This document shows, piece after piece, positions 1-5,889 of a DNA stretch of 6,491 nt (the stretch's first letter is position 1; every line of letters begins with the position of its first letter). The position numbers and the translations under genes were made by a program. Source of the DNA: a bacterium (GTDB lineage Bacteria > UBP14 > UBA6098); contig DAOWNU010000112.1 in assembly GCA_030642425.1 (NCBI GenBank), forward strand, positions 1 to 6,491, written 5' to 3'. Below the pieces are notes generated by a model that searched no databases, was not told the DNA's origin, and was given only the letters and a program-made list of their open reading frames with translations.

Positions 1-1
1 A

Positions 2-1396
2 ATCGCGAACTCGAACCTCGTCGGCAAATGGGCAAACTGGGAGCATTTCCACGAGCTGGAGAAAAAGGGCCTCATGATGTTCGGCCAGATGACTGCGGGC
101 AGCTGGATTTATATCGGCACGCAGGGCATTTTGCAGGGGACTTACGAGTGTTTCGCTGCGGCGGGGCGCAAGGTTTTTGGCAGCGACGACTTGGCCGGCA
201 AGCTCATCGTATCCGGCGGTTGCGGTGGGATGTCCGGCGCGCAGCCGCTCGCGGCGACGATGTGCAACGCGACATTCCTCGCAGCAGAGGTCGATGAAGC
301 TCACGCGCAAAAGCGCATCGACACGAAATATCTCGACGAAATAATTGAAGACCTCGACGCCGCAATCGACCGCGCGATCGATTATAAAAATCGCAAGATC
401 GGCAAGAGCATCGTCTGGGTCGGCAATCGGGTCGATCTCCTGCAACGACTCATCGACCGCAATATTACGCCGGATATACTCACCGACCAAACCTCTGCGC
501 ACGACCCGCTCGAGGGCTACGTCCCCGACGAAATCACGTTGAAGGAGGCGCTCGAACTTCGCGAGACCGATCCCGAGGAGTATCAGCGCCGCTCATACGT
601 GACCATGGCGAAGCATGTTCGCCAGATGATTACGCTTCAGAACCGCGGCGCGGAGACCTTCGATTATGGCAACAACCTTCGCGGCAACGCCGTCGCCGGC
701 GGGAATATCACCGATGCCGAGGCCCGCAACGCCGACGGGACGTGGAAATATCCCGGATTCGTCCCGGCCTATATTCGACCGCTGTTTTGCGAGGGCCAGG
801 GGCCGTTCCGCTGGTGCGCCCTTTCCGGCGACCCGCAGGACATCTACACCATCGACGACGAACTCATGAAGTTGTTCCCGGACAAGCCGTATCTCCATCG
901 CTGGCTGAAGTTGGCGAAGGAGCGCGTCGCATTTCAAGGGCTGCCGTGCCGGATTTGCTGGCTCGGCTACGGCGAGCGCGACAGGGCGGGCCTGATGTTC
1001 AACCGCCTCGTCCGCGAGGGCAAAGTGAGCGCGCCGATAGTCATTGGCCGCGACCATCTCGATTGCGGCAGCGTGGCCTCGCCGAACCGCGAGACCGAGG
1101 CGATGCGCGACGGCACCGACGCGGTCGCCGACTGGCCGCTGCTGAATTTCGCACTCAACGCCGTCTCCGGCGCGAGCTGGGTATCGTTCCATCACGGCGG
1201 TGGAGTCGGAATGGGATATTCGCTGCACGCGGGGCAGGTAATAGTCTGCGACGGCACCGAGGAGATGGACGAACGCCTAAAACGCGTCCTGACCAACGAC
1301 CCCGGCACGGGAATAATGCGCCACGCCGACGCCGGATACGAAAAAGCAATCGAGGTCGCAAAGGAAAAGGGCGTGAAGATTCCGATGAAAAAATGA
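2..1396 (+). CDS. hutU: Urocanate hydratase (urocanase), 5'-truncated by window edge
   Basis: Urocanase (EC 4.2.1.49) is a cytosolic NAD+-dependent enzyme that converts urocanate to 4-imidazolone-5-propionate, the second step of histidine degradation. The frame is open from base 2 and the residues before the first ATG (base 74) already match the family (KWANWEHF, then MFGQMTAGSWIYIGTQG), so that ATG is internal. The visible 464 residues include the nucleotide-binding GGCGGMSGAQ, DQTSAHDPLEGY, YIRPLFCEGQGPFRW, IGRDHLDCGSVASPNRETEAM and HHGGGVGMG segments. The RICW cysteine (codon 956-958) corresponds, by my recollection of the Pseudomonas enzyme, to catalytic Cys410. It is the 319th visible residue, so about 91 residues are missing of the usual ~555. 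The C-terminus (MRHADAGYEKAIEVAKEKG) is complete. The next gene begins 9 bases downstream. No other hut gene is visible. Identity is near certain. Confidence 0.98.
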   Translation: MANSNLVGKWANWEHFHELEKKGLMMFGQMTAGSWIYIGTQGILQGTYECFAAAGRKVFGSDDLAGKLIVSGGCGGMSGAQPLAATMCNATFLAAEVDEAHAQKRIDTKYLDEIIEDLDAAIDRAIDYKNRKIGKSIVWVGNRVDLLQRLIDRNITPDILTDQTSAHDPLEGYVPDEITLKEALELRETDPEEYQRRSYVTMAKHVRQMITLQNRGAETFDYGNNLRGNAVAGGNITDAEARNADGTWKYPGFVPAYIRPLFCEGQGPFRWCALSGDPQDIYTIDDELMKLFPDKPYLHRWLKLAKERVAFQGLPCRICWLGYGERDRAGLMFNRLVREGKVSAPIVIGRDHLDCGSVASPNRETEAMRDGTDAVADWPLLNFALNAVSGASWVSFHHGGGVGMGYSLHAGQVIVCDGTEEMDERLKRVLTNDPGTGIMRHADAGYEKAIEVAKEKGVKIPMKK

Positions 1397-1400
1397 GGAG
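1396..1400 (+). promoter_or_regulatory. Ribosome binding site overlapping the hutU stop codon
   Basis: AGGAG begins on the last base of the hutU TGA stop and lies 5 bases before the ATG at 1406. It fixes the start of the 665-residue gene. It also means ribosomes finishing hutU end directly on this site, so translational coupling is likely. No room is left for a separate promoter between the two genes. Confidence 0.8.
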
Positions 1401-1405
1401 AAAAT

Positions 1406-3403
1406 ATGAGTAGCGACGGCAAATTGAGACACGTTGGGAAAATCGAGACAGATAATGCAGTCATAGTGATCATTATACCGCTTATGGATTCTGAAATTAA
1501 TTGCTATACTTGTAAGTCTTCTCGCTTTCATACTTACAAAAAAGATGACATCGTAACTTTCGAGATTTTGAATGCACAAAAAGGGTCCGCAATTAATGTG
1601 CGTTTGATAAGTGATGAAAACGATTTAAATGTATTAATAAGGGCATTCTCATCTGGAGAAAAGGAATACTCCGAATCAGTAGAAACACGCCTTAATGAAA
1701 TGCTTGATAATTATTCTATCGATGGTTTTATAAAAATACTATTGGACAACATAGAATTAATAGTAAATCACTCAAAACTCCTCGAACTGAAAAGAGCGAT
1801 GGATATTCTTGAGCCTGAAGCGAAAAGCCTTAGGGCTAAACTTAACTATCAAACAAGCCTACTTCTTTACGGAAAAGCGGAGAATCTCAAAAGCTTCGAG
1901 GACGAAATCCTTGAAAGAAATTTACACAAAGTAAATGGGTGGACAAGTTTTTGTAAGAGTAATAAGGCAAAGATGAAATATGGAGGGAAACTCTATAAAG
2001 TAATGCCTAAAACAGTGAAGAATGAAATTATTGAAAGACATTTTAAAACCTTTTTCTCGCAATTAGATAAGTTTCGGAATCAAGAACCTGAATATATAAC
2101 TTCCTACACGCCCGAAGAAATCCGATCCGATGAAAACACACAGGATATTCGTCTGGCTAAGTCTTGGATATATCCTGGTGTAGATGAGTCAAATAAAGGC
2201 GCTTCTGAAGCAAAGATGCGCTCGGCAAGATGGGCTGAGAAAGTTGCAAAGAAATTTTATGAATCACTTCATTTTAATGTTGAAGATATTGCAATAACTC
2301 AGTTGAATGAAGACCTCAAACAGGAAGAGTGGAAAAAATGTGACCTAAGACTGAGACTACTTGATGTAGAAATTTCTATAGATGTTAAGAATGCAAGGCG
2401 ACAAGCGAATGGCCCACGGACAAGATATAGTGAATACTGTGTTCCCGAATTCAAGAAGGGTTGCAACAATACTGATGTCAAAATTGCAGGGGTTTTCTCC
2501 CCATATATTAAGAAAAAAGAAATGGACAGTGGCAACCTTGCGACTAAAGATGATATTGTATTCTTAGGAGAGACGGATATCAGTCGCATTAATGAATTGG
2601 AGAAGGCTTTTGAGAGCGATGAAATGAAAATAGAAATCAGGGGTAAAAGCGAAGAAAAAGGAAATGTAATTCCACCTTGGGTATTTGAATATCCAGAAAA
2701 ATTCTATGAAGAGCAAAGAAAAGTAAGAAATAAGTTAAAAGAATTTTGTAATTCGCAGGATATGGAATATCCAGACCTGAAGGAGCTTGAGGAATTAGAC
2801 AAGAACCCAATACCTGCTTTTCTTGTGTGCGGCATACCGTTACCAAGTCAGTGGAAAAATGCTCTTTCAGAAGAACAACAAAAATTTGTTGATAAACTCT
2901 TGCATAAAAAAAAGGAGTTTAATAGAATTTCGCTTCCAATCCTCTTTTTGTCTTTACTCACTCATTTTATTGAAATGGTTTCCAGTGATTGCAAAGATTA
3001 CGACCCCAATCTTTATAGACAATTAATTTTTACGGATAATAAAAAAATGCCCGCAGGTTTCTATGACCCCCTGGAAATAATTTCAAGCTTCATCGAAACT
3101 ACTTCTGTTTTATGGAAAAAAGATAGTATTAGATTTCATGAATTTGAATCTTTTAGATTTCTTGGGCTAGGTCTGCTTACAGGAAAAAGGAAAGGCGAAG
3201 ATAAAACTATTTTGGCCTATTGCGGGGGAAAAGACCCAAAGAGGAATAACGCTAAATGCGGAAAATATCCGCTTATTAAAGGAAGAGAGAAAACTTGTTC
3301 TTGCGGTAAGCTTATCTGCCCCGAATGCAGATTCTGTTCTGTAAATTGTGAAGAATATAAAAACCGAATTGAAAGCAGTAGAACCCGCAGGGTTCAAGGA
3401 TAG
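1406..3403 (+). CDS. Unrecognised 665-aa protein: OB/cold-shock-like N-terminus, candidate PD-(D/E)XK nuclease, 8-Cys C-terminal module
   Basis: I do not recognise this as a named family. Residues ~9-68 follow a cold-shock domain layout: GKI strand, VIVIII, then YKKDDIVTFEILNAQKG and INVRLI, like the closing 'EGDxVxFEvexxxKGpxAxNVxl' of CspA proteins. The RNA-binding aromatic motifs are lost. Residues ~75-250 look helical and charged. Residues ~268-370 resemble an Mrr-like restriction endonuclease fold: E278 in a helix (ARWAEKVAKKFYESLHFNVED), D313 (KKCDLRL), then D326-V-K328 in a hydrophobic strand (VEISIDVKNA). Residues ~500-590 are helical. Cysteines 606, 618, 631, 633, 638, 641, 644 and 648 could bind two zinc ions. 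There is no signal peptide or clear membrane segment, so it is probably cytosolic. G+C is about 35% against ~63% in hutU, suggesting transfer. Nuclease activity is inferred; the ORF itself is secure. Confidence 0.9.
   Translation: MSSDGKLRHVGKIETDNAVIVIIIPLMDSEINCYTCKSSRFHTYKKDDIVTFEILNAQKGSAINVRLISDENDLNVLIRAFSSGEKEYSESVETRLNEMLDNYSIDGFIKILLDNIELIVNHSKLLELKRAMDILEPEAKSLRAKLNYQTSLLLYGKAENLKSFEDEILERNLHKVNGWTSFCKSNKAKMKYGGKLYKVMPKTVKNEIIERHFKTFFSQLDKFRNQEPEYITSYTPEEIRSDENTQDIRLAKSWIYPGVDESNKGASEAKMRSARWAEKVAKKFYESLHFNVEDIAITQLNEDLKQEEWKKCDLRLRLLDVEISIDVKNARRQANGPRTRYSEYCVPEFKKGCNNTDVKIAGVFSPYIKKKEMDSGNLATKDDIVFLGETDISRINELEKAFESDEMKIEIRGKSEEKGNVIPPWVFEYPEKFYEEQRKVRNKLKEFCNSQDMEYPDLKELEELDKNPIPAFLVCGIPLPSQWKNALSEEQQKFVDKLLHKKKEFNRISLPILFLSLLTHFIEMVSSDCKDYDPNLYRQLIFTDNKKMPAGFYDPLEIISSFIETTSVLWKKDSIRFHEFESFRFLGLGLLTGKRKGEDKTILAYCGGKDPKRNNAKCGKYPLIKGREKTCSCGKLICPECRFCSVNCEEYKNRIESSRTRRVQG
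3381..3395 (+). repeat. Short perfect hairpin in the last codons of the 665-aa gene
   Basis: GAACCC, a 3-base GCA loop, then GGGTTC form a perfect 6-bp stem just before the TAG stop at 3401-3403. It encodes part of the arginine-rich tail (SSRTRRVQG). No T-run follows, so it is not a standard intrinsic terminator. It may be a small mobile palindrome or an mRNA 3' structure. The GGGTTCAAG piece resembles a tRNA T-loop by chance, but no tRNA folds here. Confidence 0.4.
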
Positions 3404-3413
3404 ACGAAGAATG

Positions 3414-3439
3414 TCTGTCCTACCAAACGAAATGACAGA
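3414..3439. promoter_or_regulatory. Inverted repeat upstream of the HTH gene (possible operator)
   Basis: TCTGTC (3414-3419) and GACAGA (3434-3439) are 6-bp inverted arms separated by 14 bases, so their centres are 20 bp apart, about two helical turns. They lie in the 64-base gap between the putative nuclease gene and the HTH gene. This would suit a dimeric repressor such as the HTH protein regulating its own gene, but that is inference. A GATAAT hexamer at 3438-3443 could be a -10 box, although no good -35 is visible. Confidence 0.25.
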
Positions 3440-3467
3440 TAATAACAAATAATTAAAGGAGCGGATT

Positions 3468-3842
3468 ATGTCAGTTAAATCGGCGCGGTCGGCAAGTGAA
3501 AAACGTAGTATACAAAGGGGCAAGCGAAGTGGTTTGCGCAAACAGAGCAAGGCCAAGGCTATCCATATTGCGAAGAGGCTGATGAATTCGCTCATCTTGA
3601 AAATGGAAAAATGCGGGTTCAACAAGCTTACACTCTCCGGATATTCCGGTGTCTGTCCCGCGACTATCGGAAGGATAATGAAATATCGCAATATTGACAC
3701 CGTAACTTTCACGGCGGTTATCGGGATGGCCCGCGCGGCGGGTTACAAACTCGAATTGGTGCACCTTTCGCCCGAAGAGGATGAGTATTATAAAGATAGG
3801 TGGATCAAGATGAGCGAGGCCGATGAGTTAAAAGGTCAATAA
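3468..3842 (+). CDS. Small basic helix-turn-helix (XRE-like) DNA-binding protein, 124 aa
   Basis: It is preceded by AAGGAG (3456-3461), 6 bases before the ATG, which supports this start. Residues 1-37 are strongly basic and serine-rich (RSIQRGKRSGLRKQSKAKA). Residues ~51-97 fit an XRE/lambda-repressor type helix-turn-helix: LTLSGYSGVCPATIGRIMK, where GVCPATIGRI matches the usual 'GVSxxTISRIE' recognition helix, followed by IGMARAAGYKLELV like the 'ALGxxLEL' ending common in HipB-type regulators. The tail (SPEEDEYYKDRW) is acidic. It probably binds DNA in the cytosol. Base composition is intermediate between the AT-rich gene upstream and the core genes. It lies 64 bases after the putative nuclease gene on the same strand, so it may be its regulator, partner or antitoxin. 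The alternative is an unrelated orphan regulator. The exact family is unknown to me. Confidence 0.8.
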   Translation: MSVKSARSASEKRSIQRGKRSGLRKQSKAKAIHIAKRLMNSLILKMEKCGFNKLTLSGYSGVCPATIGRIMKYRNIDTVTFTAVIGMARAAGYKLELVHLSPEEDEYYKDRWIKMSEADELKGQ

Positions 3843-3853
3843 TGGGAATTAAA

Positions 3854-4231
3854 ATTCGAGAATACCTATATAGAAATTAAAACTACCTTCATCAGAATTA
3901 TAATGGAGAATTTAGTAATTAAAACTATCTTCATCAGAATTACAACGAAGAATTTGATAATTAAAACTATATTCATAAATATTAAAACAACCTACTTGGG
4001 ATTTAACACTTAATATATAGGAATTGCAACTACATTCATAGAAATTACGACGCACTTTTTAAAAAATGCGTCGGAGGAGTAAAATATAGCGTCGGAGAAC
4101 CGAAATACTGTGTCTGGAGAGTAAAATATAGCTTCGGATGAGTTGGAAATAGTGAATCGGGAGTGAAGAATTGCCGAAGTGAACTTAAAAAGCGCGTGCA
4201 TCGAGATGAACATTAACGTTGCGCAGCTGGA
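3854..4231. repeat. Degenerate 21-bp tandem repeat array (about 18 units) in a gene-free stretch
   Basis: Units begin every 21 bases from 3854 (3875, 3896, 3917, 3938, 3959, 3980, 4001, 4022, 4043 and onward). Most early units start AATTA. In the first part two types alternate, giving a 42-bp super-period. Type A (3875, 3917, 3959, and 4022 diverged) reads AATTAAAACTA then TTCAT. Type B (3896, 3938) reads AATTAYAA then GAATTTR. From 4064 the units are GC-richer with TATAGCGTCGGAG-like cores (4085, 4127). The register is kept without obvious indels to about 4231. All forward frames carry stops, so the array is probably non-coding or a decayed coding repeat. Phased A/T tracts two helical turns apart predict intrinsic curvature. 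Confidence 0.8.
4048..4073. repeat. 26-base near-perfect palindrome inside the 21-bp array
   Basis: CGACGCA (4048-4054) pairs with TGCGTCG (4067-4073), and TTTTT with AAAAA in the centre. The only mismatch is C4055 against A4066. It sits where the array changes from AT-rich to GC-richer units. In a minus-strand transcript the mismatch becomes a G-U wobble. No T-run follows on either side, so a terminator role is doubtful. Confidence 0.55.
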
Positions 4232-4242
4232 GCTACGCAACG
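4217..4242. repeat. 26-base imperfect palindrome near the end of the array
   Basis: CGTTGCG (4217-4223) pairs with CGCAACG (4236-4242), and inside them AGCT pairs with AGCT around a GG centre. The single mismatch is C4224 against A4235, which again becomes a wobble pair in minus-strand RNA. The architecture (7-bp arm, one C/A mismatch, inner stem) mirrors the palindrome at 4048-4073. Confidence 0.45.
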
Positions 4243-4269
4243 AGAAAATTGCGGAGCTACGCAGCGAGA
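4229..4269. repeat. 24-base-period direct repeat, two copies
   Basis: GGAGCTACGCAACGAGA (4229-4245) recurs at 4253-4269 with one change (A to G). The 24-base spacing breaks the 21-bp register of the preceding array by three bases, so this is a late local duplication or the end of the array. Confidence 0.65.
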
Positions 4270-4274
4270 CAAAG

Positions 4275-4305
4275 AAAACCCGACCGGATTGCCGATCGGG
4301 TTTTT
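4275..4305. terminator. Bidirectional intrinsic terminator between convergent units
   Basis: AAAACCCGA (4275-4283) pairs with TCGGGTTTT (4296-4304), and an inner CGG pairs with CCG around a 4-base ATTG loop. One position, C4284 against A4295, is unpaired on the plus strand but forms a U-G wobble in minus-strand RNA. A T-run follows on the plus strand (4301-4305), and TTTT closes the stem on the minus strand. It lies 78 bases past the malic enzyme stop and 432 bases past the HTH gene stop, where the two transcription units meet. It should work best for the malic enzyme mRNA. Confidence 0.75.
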
Positions 4306-4324
4306 AATCGATTGGTTTGCGATA

Positions 4325-4356
4325 CCCCTCCCCCTCTCCCGCGAGGAAAGGGGGAT
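4325..4356. repeat. C-rich/G-rich intergenic inverted repeat
   Basis: A pure pyrimidine run (CCCCTCCCCCTCTCCC, 4325-4340) is followed by GCGAGG and a G-run. TCCCCC (4329-4334) pairs with GGGGGA (4350-4355), with an inner CTC/GAG pairing. It looks like the C/G-rich palindromes scattered between genes in many bacterial genomes. It lies between the terminator and the malic enzyme stop codon, so it would be in the 3' UTR of the malic enzyme mRNA. Confidence 0.45.
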
Positions 4357-4382
4357 GATAGTTTCACTGGAGTGGAAAATCG

Positions 4383-5837
4383 CTATTCCACCTGCTTTAT
4401 CGCCCAATCGAGGGCATCGACAAGCATCTCCTGCGGCGGTTCGGGGATGAAATCGTTTTTCATCAGGCAGTCGGTCATCCCGCGCGAATATGCGATATCC
4501 CTTTCCGCGATCTTATACGCCTCCTCGTGGGTGACGTCGAACCTCGCCACGCCGTCTTTTATCGCCTGCATCGCGACATCCGCGGCCTCGTGCGGGAACA
4601 CGCCGATCTCATCCATAGTCGGGACGATATTTTCCGGATCGATACCGCGCTTTTCGGCATAATCGGCGAGCGAATGCGCCGCCGCGATAGCCATATTGTC
4701 GGTAACTTTCCTCGCGCGGACGAGAAGCGCGCCTTTCAGGATACCGGGGAATCCGAGTGAATTGTTGACCTGATTCGGGAAATCCCCGCGTCCTGTCGCG
4801 ACAATGAATGCTCCGGCCTCTTTGGCGGCATAAGGATATATCTCCGGCACGGGGTTCGCGCAGGCGAAAACTATCGATTTATCGGCCATCGAGCTTATCC
4901 ATTCCGGCTTCACAACGTCCGGGCCGGGCCTGGAGAGCGCGATCAGGACGTCCGCGCCTTTGCAGGCCTCGCCGAAATCGTTTATCATGCCGGGATTGGT
5001 CGATTCGCACAGTTCCCATTTGCGGTAGAATCTCGGGTCGGCCTCGATATCCGCCCTGTTTTTGTTAAGCGAGCCTTTCGAATCGAAAAGGATGATTTTT
5101 TTCGGGTCGCCGCCGGCAGTGATAATTATCCTCGCGATAGTCGCGTTCGATGCTCCCGCGCCGAGCATCGCGATCTTGACATCGCCGATATCTTTGCCGG
5201 CCAGTTTGAGAGCGTTGGTAAGTCCGGCGAGAGTCACGCAGGCCGTGCCCTGAGCGTCGTCGTGCCACACCGGAATAATACATTCTTCGCGGAGCGTGTC
5301 GAGCACCTTGTAGCAGTTCGGCTGGGAAATATCCTCGAGATTGATCGCGCCGAAACTGTGCTGGCACATCTTCACGAACTCGATAATCTTGTCCGGGTCG
5401 TTCTCGCCCTTCTCGTTGCGGCTGTCAATGCAAAGAGGGACAGCGTCCACGCCGCCGAGGTATTTCATGAGGAAGGCTTTGCCCTCCATAACGCCGAGGC
5501 CGCCGGGCGGGGTGCAGTTGCCGTCCCCGAGAACGCGCGTCGAGTCGCTCACGACTCCAACGAGATTGCCCCTGTTGGACAGCTCGAACGACGTGTCGTT
5601 GTCGTCGCGAATAGTCGTCGAGACTTTCGAGACGCCGGGCGTGTACCAGACATTGAACCAATTGAAACCGAAGACACCGGCCTTCGGCGCAGTCTGGATT
5701 TTGCCGCCGTAGAACCTGTGGGTCTTCTCCGCAAGGCGTTTCAGGAAGAGCGTCTGGCCCTTCGCAATCTGCTCCTGCGTGAAATGATCAGGGAAAGCCT
5801 TTTTTAGGTTTTCCAGTTTGATGTCGATCTTCAACAT
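4383..5837 (-). CDS. Malic enzyme (malate dehydrogenase, oxaloacetate-decarboxylating), 484 aa
   Basis: This cytosolic enzyme decarboxylates malate to pyruvate and CO2 with reduction of NAD+ or NADP+, linking C4 acids to pyruvate. AGGAGG (5843-5848) lies 5 bases before the ATG. The N-terminal malic domain holds YTPGVS with catalytic Tyr65, MEGK with catalytic Lys120, the metal-binding LEDIS (Glu168, Asp169) and PVWHDDAQGTA (Asp193/194). The C-terminal Rossmann domain has GAGASN (226-231), FDSKG (251-255) and ATGRGDFPNQVNNSLGFPG (347-365). All key residues are present, so it should be active. At 484 residues it is longer than most short bacterial forms (about 400-440), with an N-terminal leader of ~40-60 residues. 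The segment DGNCTPPGGLGVMEGK is also unlike the usual 'GLGNIGPxAxxPVMEGK'. NAD or NADP preference cannot be decided. It is co-oriented with the fumarate reductase-type flavoprotein upstream, 172 bases away. Confidence 0.96.
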   Translation of the reverse strand: MLKIDIKLENLKKAFPDHFTQEQIAKGQTLFLKRLAEKTHRFYGGKIQTAPKAGVFGFNWFNVWYTPGVSKVSTTIRDDNDTSFELSNRGNLVGVVSDSTRVLGDGNCTPPGGLGVMEGKAFLMKYLGGVDAVPLCIDSRNEKGENDPDKIIEFVKMCQHSFGAINLEDISQPNCYKVLDTLREECIIPVWHDDAQGTACVTLAGLTNALKLAGKDIGDVKIAMLGAGASNATIARIIITAGGDPKKIILFDSKGSLNKNRADIEADPRFYRKWELCESTNPGMINDFGEACKGADVLIALSRPGPDVVKPEWISSMADKSIVFACANPVPEIYPYAAKEAGAFIVATGRGDFPNQVNNSLGFPGILKGALLVRARKVTDNMAIAAAHSLADYAEKRGIDPENIVPTMDEIGVFPHEAADVAMQAIKDGVARFDVTHEEAYKIAERDIAYSRGMTDCLMKNDFIPEPPQEMLVDALDWAIKQVE

Positions 5838-5860
5838 TTCGACCTCCTAATATTAGAGAT

Positions 5861-5889
5861 TAAATAATTCAATAGTTCGTAGGGGTCAA
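5861..5889 (-). promoter_or_regulatory. Candidate sigma-70-like promoter for malic enzyme
   Basis: On the minus strand TTGACC (5884-5889) is followed after 17 bases by TATTTA (5861-5866), 12 bases before the AGGAGG site. The -35 is good; the -10 matches TATAAT at only three of six positions. The -35 is part of a palindrome arm of the composite element at 5878-5964. This rests on motif and spacing alone. Confidence 0.25.

Noticed and set aside
593..1228. A 211-codon open frame on the minus strand opposite hutU
   Set aside because: It lies fully inside the well-supported urocanase gene, is the product of high-GC codon bias, and shows no recognisable motifs or ribosome site.
1452..1476. ATAATG...CATTAT inverted repeat as an operator
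   Set aside because: It lies inside the coding region of the AT-rich gene, where short AT-rich inverted matches are expected by chance.
3381..3401. tRNA T-arm, from GGGTTCAAG
   Set aside because: No acceptor, D or anticodon stems can be found around it, and it lies inside a coding region.
4010..4240. A 76-codon minus-strand frame with SDAIFYS-like heptads
   Set aside because: It is built entirely from the 21-bp array, has no convincing ribosome site, and the array continues past its stop codon, so it is probably not a gene.
3854..4260. CRISPR array
   Set aside because: The units are contiguous with no unique spacers of constant length, they diverge continuously, and no cas gene is present.
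4325..4340. G-quadruplex on the minus strand
   Set aside because: Only three runs of three or more G are present (GGG, GGGGG, GGGG), so a standard four-run quadruplex is not met.
4219..4662. A 147-codon plus-strand frame across the terminator
   Set aside because: It runs through the terminator hairpin and the antisense strand of malic enzyme. It has no ribosome site and no conserved features.
5262..5807. A 181-codon open frame on the plus strand opposite malic enzyme
   Set aside because: It is antisense to conserved catalytic segments of malic enzyme, and its translation shows no domain.
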